Shown here piece by piece: positions 47,476 to 56,631 of a stretch of 64,000 nucleotides of DNA. The notes beneath the pieces were generated by a model, which worked only from the letters and a program-made list of their open reading frames with translations, was not told where the DNA came from and made no database searches. The position numbers and the translations under genes were made by a program. The stretch is from Dendrocalamus latiflorus (taxonomy: Eukaryota; Streptophyta; Magnoliopsida; Poales; Poaceae), in assembly GCA_017311315.1 (NCBI GenBank), contig CM029672.1, forward strand, positions 8,350,463-8,414,462. The letters are read 5' to 3'. The stretch's first letter is position 1. The number at the start of each line of letters is the position of its first letter.

Positions 47476-47720
47476 TGTTAGGAAACTGGCCCCGCAGGCC
47501 AGAGTCCTGATAGAATTGGGCACCCCACCGTAGACTATAAATAGGGACCTAGACCCTCCTCATTATGTACCCCGATGCAATCTAAAGCAATAAAGAAAGA
47601 CCAGGAGTTCTCTCTACCTCTCTGTGTTCAATCTATTCTCTCTGTGATTCTGTGATTGATTCGTTCTTGTTCTAAGCAGAGAAATCGTTCGGACTGGTCG
47701 CCAGCGACGGTTTCTCAACA
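47476..47720 (+). repeat. 5' LTR of the young Copia element
   Basis: 245 bp, TG...CA ends (TGTTAGG, CTCAACA), with promoter signals as described for the whole element. Identical by eye to 54423-54667. Confidence 0.95.
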
Positions 47721-47735
47721 CGTTATCAGCACGAC
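47721..47735 (+). promoter_or_regulatory. Primer-binding site resembling the tRNA-Ile anticodon arm
   Basis: CGTTATCAGCACGAC directly follows the 5' LTR. Its complement, GTCGTGCTGATAACG, matches the anticodon stem and loop of plant tRNA-Ile(AAU) as I remember it, at all positions except the wobble base A34, which is inosine in the mature tRNA and pairs with the C found here. It does not match the usual TGGTATCAGAGC initiator-Met site. This implies priming by an internally cut tRNA half, as known for Drosophila copia. Confidence 0.6.
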
Positions 47736-47836
47736 TTCGCTCCGTTGAACGAGGTAATCATCGAAGCACAGATTGATTTTCTAGATCGCTTTTGAATCTG
47801 TATTTTCTTTTCGCGTTCTAGATTGAAATTCTACGG

Positions 47837-48045
47837 TGCAAATCCGCCCTAATCTACCGCGAGCAGACTTGAAGTCGCCGGCACAATGCCGATCGGTAGA
47901 TTGTGAAACGGGGTAGATGTTGATTGCACTGTAGAACGATGCAAATCCGCCCTAAATCTACCGCGAGCAGATCTGAAATCGCCGGCACAATGTCGATCGG
48001 TGGATTGCGAAAACGGGGTAGATGTTGATTGCATCGTAGATTAGA
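47837..48045. repeat. About 103-bp tandem duplication in the Copia leader
   Basis: Two copies (about 47837-47939 and 47940-48045) share TGCAAATCCGCCCTAA, ATCTACCGCGAGCAGA, CGCCGGCACAATG and GGGGTAGATGTTGATTGCA. They lie between the primer-binding site and the GC-rich block. Confidence 0.8.
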
Positions 48046-48139
48046 AATTTTGCATGGTTTTGTTTGTTTATGCATGATCACTGTACGAAAAAAATTGGCA
48101 TTACTGTCTTTATTTGATCACTGCATGGAAAAAAAACAA

Positions 48140-49220
48140 ACACACACGAAGGTCCGGCGCCGGTTTGAAGCCGCCGCCAACCCACCGTCGGCCTGCCGCT
48201 AGTCGCAGGCTCGCCATCGGCAGTGTGGCCCGACACAAGGGAGGTGGCCCGAAGCCACCATCGGTCGGCAGCCCCGCATGGACCGCCACATCGGCCGCAG
48301 GCCGCCGTCTCCACAGCGCCTGCATGCGCCCGCGCCACTGCACCGGCCTTGACCATGCCCGAAGCATCCCAAGCAGCCTCGACCCCGCGCCCGCATGCGT
48401 ATTGCAAGGTCGCTGCCGTGTCCACCCTACCGTGCGCGCACCGCGTTGCCCCGCATGGCATCGCCCGCCGCCGGCCGCCTCGCTCGCACGGCGTCGCACC
48501 TCGCCCGGCCCGCCTGCCTCACCTCCACTCGAGCGGCAACTCGGGCTGCCACTGCCACTCGCCGGCCCTTCCCGCAACCGCCTTGGCTCCATGAGTGGCG
48601 CCGGCCCGAAGCTGGCTCGCCTCCCCATGCACAGGCGCCTGCCCAGCGCCCGTACGCGCCCGGCCGGCCACCTCGTGCCTCCGACGCACCCGCATGCGCG
48701 CCCCGGCCGAACGCCGCTTCCCCGCGCACGGCCCTGCATCGGCCTCCTCCACCATGGCCCGCAGCCACCGACCTCCTCCGCCCCGGCCGAACGCCGCTTC
48801 CCCGCGCACGGCCCCGCATCGGCCCGCCGCCGTTGGCCCGCAGCCAGTACCGCCCACGCCGCCCGGCTAAAATAGCGCCCGAAAGCGCCTGCTCCGGCCA
48901 CCGCCGCTCGACGCATGGCCCCGCATCTGCCGTGCGCCGCTCCGGTCCGAGCCGCCGCGCCCACACCGTTTAGCCGCCGCACCGGCTCATCCCCGACCGC
49001 GAACCACCGGCTGTGGAAGCTACGCCCGCCCCGCCGCCGGCATGGTCTCCTCTCGGCTCGCCCGGCAAGAAGCCGTGCTGCCGCCGCCGCCCCAAATGAA
49101 TTGGCAGTGGGAAACCCTAAACACGGGAGACTTAACCGGCCGGATGGGCCAAAAGCGTTATGGGCCGCATCGGGCTGAATACAAGTGGGCCGGGCATAAA
49201 GCAAAAAAAGGGGAAAGGGG
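48140..49220. other. GC-rich insert in the Copia leader
   Basis: About 1.1 kb with much higher GC than the rest of the element and strongly C-rich on the plus strand. It has internal repeats such as AACGCCGCTTCCCCGCGCAC near 48710 and 48790. Long overlapping frames exist on both strands (up to 364 codons on the minus strand), but the translations are Arg/Ala/Pro/Gly-rich without a recognisable domain. It may be captured host DNA or a lineage-specific untranslated leader; I do not call a gene. Confidence 0.5.
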
Positions 49221-49773
49221 CCCAGCCGGGGGGGTGGCGCCGGTGTTTTGCAGAAAAACCCTCTAAATTTAAAGAAATTACCGAGAGGCCATTAAAACTT
49301 GCATTTGGGTCCTAAATTTTGCAGAAAGGGCCTAGTAGTTCAGAAAATTACATATAAGCCCTGAAATTTACGAGTGTGTCCAGAATTTTACAGAAAACCC
49401 CTCGGTAAATCAGAAAATTGCGCGAATTTTTCTCTGAACTGAAATTTTGCGCATAAACCCCCAGAAAGTGCAGAATTTGCTGAAATTTCATATTCTAGCA
49501 TAAAAGGGCCTCGGGAATCCGAATTTTGCATCAATTTTAGCATTTGAAGCTTATTTATTTATGCCATTATTATTCCCTGTATTTTCTGTATTTATTTACT
49601 GTTTTGGTTAATTGTAATTGCTGAAAATTGCTCTTAATCACTGAAAATTGCAGTAAAATTATAGAAAATACATAGAAAATTTTGGAACATTGCGAGAACC
49701 TTTTGTACCACTTATTTACCTGTAGTGAATTATTCCATGCATGTCTACCAGCAGTAGACTTATACACATTTAG

Positions 49774-50520
49774 ATGACTAGCATAACGAACTGGAAGTTC
49801 GAGGAGCTGGCCCAGCATGGCCAAAACTATCTGACGTAGGCATCCGATGTCGAGATTGTGCTTGGAGTCAGGAAGCTCCACGCGACTATTGGGATTGGCG
49901 GACTGAATGACGCCCAACCCAGGCCTAAAGAGAATGATCAGGCATTTCATTTTCTTAGGCACCACTTCTGCCTCACACTCAAGAATGAGTACATGGTAGA
50001 GAATAGCGCGCTAGCACTCTGGACCGCACCCAAGAAGCAGGTTTGAGAGGCTAAAGTACACCATTCTTCCTCAAGCAGAGAGGAGTGGATCAGACTGAGG
50101 TTTGCCGACTTTAAGACGGTCGGGGAATACAATTCTGCCTTGCACAGGATTTGTACCCCAATACAGAAAATTGAGATAATCCTTCCACCCAAATGAAGTA
50201 CAATCCGCACGCAATTATCGTCAAGATGGCTATGAGGAATATGCCGAATTGATTGATATGATGCAGGTTGCGGAGGCTCAGGACAAAGTTCTCCGTAAAG
50301 AACTACGTCACTTAGCCACCTGGGAGCTCCGCTGGCCGTGAAGCCAACCCCGAGAGCTACAAGGTGCGAAAGCCCTTGATAAAGAGAAGGGGAAGGAAGG
50401 GGATGGCCGCAGCCCAGAAAGGCAAATCAGATGCTCCACATGAGAATAAGGCTAGCAAGCCAAAACGGGATGGCAAAGGGCACATGAAGCCCGCTCTGCA
50501 TCAGAATGCATTCAGACTTT
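49774..50520 (+). pseudogene. Copia gag (UBN2 type), broken
   Basis: The start MTSITNWKFEELAQHGQNYL is followed by a TAG where the family has Trp (YLTW). The same frame then runs through FLRHHF, LKNEYMVENSALALW and stops again at 50043. Later parts (EEWIRLRFADFKTVGEYNSALHRI as a gag signature in pieces) lie in shifted frames to about 50500. No functional capsid protein can be made. Confidence 0.82.
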
Positions 50521-50699
50521 AATTGTCATTTATTTTGTGTGGAAGAATATGTTAGAATTTGCATGGATGGTACTTAAGAATTGTTATTTTCTCGTGATGG
50601 TTGGATGATATTTCAAGAATTCATTCATTTATTCAGTTTATGATGGCATGATATGTTCTGATATTGGAGTATCTTATTTATGTGTTGATTGCCTTTTCA

Positions 50700-53600
50700 T
50701 GCATGTTAATAAAATACCCTATATTAGAACACGTGTAGTGCCCTATAAAGGAAGTGTGCTTAGCCAGCAGCGGCACAACGCATACCATCTTAAGAGAGAT
50801 TAAGTATTTCCAGTCGATCCGTAAGAGCACTGGCAGCCTTACGACAATCGCCAGAAGCGATACATGTATAATTGGTTCAGGAAGAGCCATAATGGGCACA
50901 ACTTTGGTTATTGAAGAAACCTTATTGTATCCAGAATCGACTAGAACTCTCCTAAGTTTGATGGATATTTGCGCCAATGGTTTCCACGTTGAGACTGAAG
51001 AAGAGTACGGTAAGGAATACCTGCTCATTATAAAGCGCGCAGATAATGAAAAGAAAACGTGTATTAGAAAAACTTCCTTTAATAGAAACTGGGCTATCTT
51101 ATACCAACATTAAAACACCTGCAGCGTACACTATTTTGAAAATAGTGTTCAGAAGCTCTGAACTCTTCTGTCTCTGGCATGACAGATTAGGCCACCCAGG
51201 TCTTAGGATGATGAGAAACATAATAAATAACTCGCATGGGCATAATATTAATGTGAAGGATTTCCCGAATCATGAAAATTTTGTGTGCCCTGCATGTGCC
51301 ACCGGGAAACTAATTACTAGACCCTCCACTCTGAAAGTGAAGGATGAAGTCCCTACATACCTGGAACGCATCCAGGGAAACATTTGCGGTCCTACTTAGC
51401 CCATCTCAGGGCCATTTAAGTATTTTATGATGCTCATTGACGCTTCTTCGAAGTGGTCATATGTGGGTTTGTTGTCCACAAGAAACCACGCCTTTGCAAA
51501 ATTGATCTCGCAGATCATTCGCATCAGAAATGTGTTTCCTGAACATCACATCAAGTCCATTAGAATGGACAACGCCGACGAATTTACTTCAAAGGCATCT
51601 GATGATTATTGCATGGCGATGGGAATTGCAGTTGAGCATTCGGTACCGCATGTCCATACCCAGAATGGTTTGGCAGAGGCTTTGATTAAAAAGAATTATT
51701 GCCCAACCCTCTTGCATAATTGAAATCTAGCAGCTACATGTTGGGGACACGCAGTCCTGCATGCAGCGAATCTCATCAACCTTTGGCCTACAACATCCAT
51801 TCACCTATGCAATTAGCGCAAGTGTCACCACCGAAAATTTCCCAACATTAGGGGGAGGAAATCAACCCCTTGATGAAGAATGTCGGGAAATTACGTGGCA
51901 AGCCTGGGGAATCTATGCAGATGACCCGCGCACTAGAGAAGTCCAGAAGACAATAGAAGTCCAGAAGACAAGAGAAGTCCAGAAGACAATTGATTTGCGA
52001 GCATTAGCAAATCAGCTGCCTGATCACTTTAGTGATTTGAAGAGCGTGACTAAGTCGCATGTGCCTGTACGCACTGCACCGGAGAGGGTTGAAATACCAA
52101 AGAAACAAAAGGTATCCCTAATCTCGTCCAGAGGCCTCGAAAAATAAAAAAGAGGACGAGAACTCCGGTTCCTCGAATCCTTAGTAACCGGGGACGCCTG
52201 GTGAAAAAGGATAAGAGAGATTTATCACAGCCAATCATTGAAGTCCCCAGAATGAGAAGGGGAGCCAGTTGAGACCTGGCACGAGTATGACACATTCAGA
52301 AAAAGGCATACCGGATCTGAATATCCCCATCGGCATGGATGTGTGCGCACACATCGGAGCCAAAAAACTAAAGGGACTTGCCACCGCAATTGAAAGAAGC
52401 GATGTGCAAGGTAAAGCTCCAGCAGAAGCAATCGCTCCAGAAGAAGCAACTCATGAAAGAAATAGCTATAAATTATGTGCACACGGGAGAGTCCCTGAAT
52501 AGGACAACCGCTAATATCGATATCTACTTCGGAAAGAAAATTGCCAACATCATCGATCTTGATCCCGAGCCTGCATCGCTCGCTGAATGTAAGAAAAGAT
52601 CAGATTGGAAAGATTGGAAGAAGGCAATAGCAACTGAATTGCTATCTATGAATAAAACAGAGGTGTTTGGGCCCGTATGCCGCACACCTCCCCACATACA
52701 CCCCGTTGGGCACAAGTGGGTATTTGTTCGAAAGAGAAATGAAAGAAATGAAGTAGTGAGATACAAAGCAAGGCTAGTAGCCCAAGGTTTCACTCAACGT
52801 CCTGGAGTTGATTATGAAGAAACCTACTCCCCAGTCATGAGTGGAATTACCTTTAGATACTTGATCTCAATGGCAGTGAACTTGAATTTAGAAATGAAAT
52901 TGATGGATGTTGTGAATGCATACCTTTATGGTAACTTGGTTTCGGAAATCTATATGAGAGTCCCTGAAGGAATATCTCTCCCGAACCAAGACAGAGCAAA
53001 TAGAAATCTGTACAGTGTGAAACTCAGAAAGTCACAGTATGGACTGAAACAATATGGAAGAATGTGGTATAATCGCTTAAGCGACTTTCTCTGCAAGAAA
53101 GGCTACACGAACAATGAAGACTGTCCTTGTGTATTTATACGGCGATCCCAGAATGGATTCTGTATAATCTCTGTGTATGTAGATGATCTGAATATCATCG
53201 GGACAGCCGAAGACATAAAAGAAGCAAGCTCCTACTTGGAGTCAGAATTTGAAATGAAAGATTTGGGCAAGACCAAGTTTGCTTAGGCCTGCAACTTGAG
53301 CATGTCCCTGAAGAAATCTTGGTACATAAGTCTACCTACACCCAGAAGGTGCTTGAAAGGTTTGACTTTGAGAAGGCATTCTCATCAAAAGTACCGAAGA
53401 TCGGGAGGTCTTTACAGCAAGAAAAAGATCCTTTCCGACCTAGGGAAGAGGGGGAGGAAGTCCTGGGACCGGAATTCCCATACTTGAGTGCAGTGGAAGC
53501 GCTCATGTACTTAGCAAACTGCACTAGACTGGACATTGCATTTGCCGTGAACCTGTTAGCAAGGTACAGTGCAGAGCCCGCCAAAAGGCATTGGCAGGGC

Positions 53601-54110
53601 ATAAAGGACATATTCCGATACCTCCGAGGAAGTAAGGACCTTGGATTGTTTTACAGAAAGAATCAAGATCTGAACTTGATTGGCTATGCAGATGCTGGGT
53701 ATCTGTCAGACCCGCATACCGCTAAGTCACAAACAGGCTATGTATTTCTATGTGGTGGAACTGCATTTCCTTGTAAATCGTCTAAGCAAAGCCTTGTAGC
53801 TACTTCGACGAACCACTCAGAAATCATAGCACTGTATGAAGCCGCACGAGAGTGCGCTTGGTTCCGCTGAACGGATCACCACATCCAGTAGTCATGTGGA
53901 ATGAACATTGTGCAAATCCCCACAATTATCCATGAAGATAATGCAGCTTGCGTTACACAAGTGCAGATGGGCTATGTAAGCATATCAACCCCAAGTTCCT
54001 CTATGCTCATGAATTGCAAAAGATGGACAAGATTAAAATACTGCACACAAAGTCATGTAGATTTGTTCACTAAGTCACTCCCTGCACCTAGCTTTGAAAG
54101 GTGCGTGTGA
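50700..54110 (+). pseudogene. Copia pol (protease, integrase, RT, RNase H), broken
   Basis: Domains in order. Protease: the ASSGTTHTIL region has Ser where the catalytic Asp of the D-S/T-G motif belongs. Integrase: a zinc-finger part (HDRLGHPG ... CPACATGK), then core acidic residues in MMLIDASS, RMDNADEF and NGLAEALIK, with a TAG at about 51397-51399 and loss of frame after 51720. Reverse transcriptase: 52378-53286, a long open stretch with RYKARLVAQGFTQ and VYVDDLNI. A frameshift at about 53283 separates it from RNase H in 53319-53870 and 53901-54110 (GYADAGY, SEIIALYEA, HEDNAACV, VDLFTKSLP). Several further stops occur. RT keeps its YVDD motif. Confidence 0.88.
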
Positions 54111-54422
54111 GGGATTGGAATGATGAGACTTAAAGAAGTGCAGAATTCAGGGGGAGAATTCTCTCAAGCCTGTCAATAAATCTTGATCATGAAGATCAAG
54201 TACCCAAAAGAATAAGTCTTGAAGACTGAATGGAATTGGGTGAATTGTACTCTTTTTCCCTTGACGAGTTTTCCTGAAGTTTCTCGACCAAGGTTTTTAA
54301 TGAGGCAATTCGTGCATCGCAGCATCACATGTATCATGTGCTCTTTCTCCAAAATTTTCCCACTGGGTTTTTATGGAGTTTTAGTGAGGCATGAACATAT
54401 TGGGTGAGTGCCCAAGGGGGAG

Positions 54423-54667
54423 TGTTAGGAAACTGGCCCCGCAGGCCAGAGTCCTGATAGAATTGGGCACCCCACCGTAGACTATAAATAGGGACCTAGA
54501 CCCTCCTCATTATGTACCCCGATGCAATCTAAAGCAATAAAGAAAGACCAGGAGTTCTCTCTACCTCTCTGTGTTCAATCTATTCTCTCTGTGATTCTGT
54601 GATTGATTCGTTCTTGTTCTAAGCAGAGAAATCGTTCGGACTGGTCGCCAGCGACGGTTTCTCAACA
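54423..54667 (+). repeat. 3' LTR of the young Copia element
   Basis: Identical by eye to the 5' LTR over 245 bp; preceded by a purine tract and followed by the CCTCT target duplication. Confidence 0.95.
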
Positions 54668-54672
54668 CCTCT

Positions 54673-56575
54673 CATGGCACGCACCTAAGCATTAGCATTA
54701 GCGTGTCCCATAAGCGTTGGTTGGGCGCACAGACATTCGCCTCGAGCGTGCTTTACTCGCCGCAACATTCGGATGCCCATGCCAAACGCCGGCCAACCAC
54801 TAGTAGGTCCAGTTCTACACATTTTTTTCTCTTTTAGTTTTTAGAGGCTAACTTTTGAAATTACTTTGAATAGAGTGGCTTCTTAACACGAGTACCTCTT
54901 ACTCCATTAATCAGCCAAAAGTCACAGTTAAAAATCAAAAGACACAACACTTTTGAACAGGACCGTACTCTGCTCTACTCATGCCCTCATGGACCCGCTC
55001 TTCGTACACTATGGCACCGACCAATGGGCCTAATAGTCTCACGCAGCCAAGTGAGGCCCGTCGTATTTTAGGATTCCACCCAGTATGGAGGCCATGTCAT
55101 CGGCTCATCGTCGTATCGCGCGTGCGAGCCGGATGAATGTCTTAGTTGCATGAATTCACTTCAGATTTGATTTGGTTCGAGCGTTGGCTCTAAAGCCGCA
55201 CCACGGCACTACCCAGTCATGTCCAATCGGGCGGCCTGGCACGAGCACAACACGTCATGACCCATTTAGCCTGTGAGCCTAAATGGGCTGTGCCGTGCCG
55301 GCCCATGGGCTGAGGAGGTGGCCCAGGCACGGTCCAGTGGGAAGCCATACCATGCCAGGCCGGCACAAGCTCATTTAGCCCGATGGGCCAAGTAGACATG
55401 GTTAGCCTGTTCGGCTCGAAAAATTTAAAAAATATAAGAAAATCCTAGGGATTATATTAATTTTTTTTAAAAAATACAAAATAAAATTATTTATACTTAC
55501 AAATTTAACTATATAAAATTTAAAAAATATAAAGTAAAATTATATGGATATTAAAAAATAAACGGGCCTAACATGCCGTGCTAGGCAAAATCTTGTCTTG
55601 GCCGGGTCTAATACTATTTGTGATACGCTGGGCCAAGTTGATAGTCCAAACATAACCCGATGCAGGCCATTCCTACTTTGGTGTGCCGTGGGCTGGCCCA
55701 TACCATCAGACACAACCTATTTGGCCACCTCTGCCACTACCGCTCGTCCGCTCCGTATGCGGCCCACTGCTGACCCTGCCTCCTTCTTGTTCGCTTCCAC
55801 CCAGTTTCTACAGGGAGATTCAATTTTTTGCCACTCTTAAAATTGACACCGAGACTCTGTCACTTACATGTGAAGTCACCTGAGTCACTAACAATGGGCC
55901 CGAGTGACAAATCTGTTGCCACCCGAGTCGTAAGGGTGGCAAATAAATAAATTTTCCGTTTCTACATCCCACTAAATTCAGCACTAAACTCGGCACTAGA
56001 ATATGTTCTTTTGTCAGCACACATTGTACAGCTTATAAGCTACCAACACCAATAGGGAACTCCCCAAGTCTCGTAAAATTTCCTCGATTCTCGGAGAAAT
56101 CTAGCAAATTTTCCGCATTCCAGATAAAATACGTATACAGTGAGGGGAGCAAGCAGTCAAGCTCACAATCTTATCGACGCTAACGCCTGTTTGGAAACGT
56201 ATGAGTCTGGAAAATACTTCGGTTACTAGATGCTGGAGTTCCCGAGGTATACTCGCACTTCCGTGGGACATTTCCTACATCCTGTACTTAAGACTGATCA
56301 ATCCAAAATTCTTATGTCCTCAGGCGGCACGTGAGTCGTGCTCAAGGACGTCGGCTGCTCCCACTTCTGTATTAAAAAAGAATCCAGTGAGGCAGTGACC
56401 ACATCCACAACTCCAATCTCCATTAATTATCATAAAAGCAACCATATTTGGTTCCGTCTAAATCCAATCGCCATTTCTGCTATCAAATTCGGACAGCTCA
56501 TTCCGATTCTTCAAGCCTTTCCCGCAAGAAAAAAAATAGCAATTTTGAGTACCAAAGCAAATGAAAAGGCTCGTA
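54673..56575. other. Intergenic DNA upstream of the RLP4-like gene
   Basis: At about 55180-55640 there is a segment with GGCACGGC/GCCGTGCC and GGCCCATGGGC motifs around an AT-rich middle, resembling a degenerate hAT element; ends not resolved. The last few hundred bases are likely promoter. Confidence 0.4.
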
Positions 56576-56579
56576 CTTT

Positions 56580-56616
56580 GAGAGAGAGAGAGAGAGTGTG
56601 TGTGTGTGTGTGTGTG
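56580..56616 (+). promoter_or_regulatory. (GA)n(TG)n tract in the RLP4-like gene leader
   Basis: About eight GA units followed by about ten TG units end 15 bp before the start codon at 56632. GA repeats in plant leaders are bound by BPC/GAGA-binding factors; that role is inferred here. Confidence 0.5.
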
Positions 56617-56631
56617 AGGGAGGCGGGGACA

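Larger units (their letters stand above)
47476..54667 (+). mobile_element. Full-length Copia retrotransposon, identical LTRs, TSD CCTCT
   Basis: LTRs at 47476-47720 and 54423-54667 are 245 bp each and read identically. CCTCT flanks the element (47471-47475 and 54668-54672). Each LTR runs TGTTAGGAAACTGG to TTTCTCAACA and holds a TATA box (TATAAATA, 47536-47543) and AATAAA (47589-47594). The polypurine tract CCAAGGGGGAG (54412-54422) abuts the 3' LTR. The internal order is primer-binding site, GC-rich leader, UBN2-type gag, protease, integrase, reverse transcriptase and RNase H, so it is Copia. All coding frames are broken (see the separate entries), yet the LTRs show no divergence, so the insertion is recent and was probably powered by proteins from another copy. 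Confidence 0.95.

Noticed and set aside
48110..49204. 364-codon minus-strand frame
   Set aside because: Located in the GC-rich leader of the Copia element, antisense to it, with other open frames and no recognisable motif.
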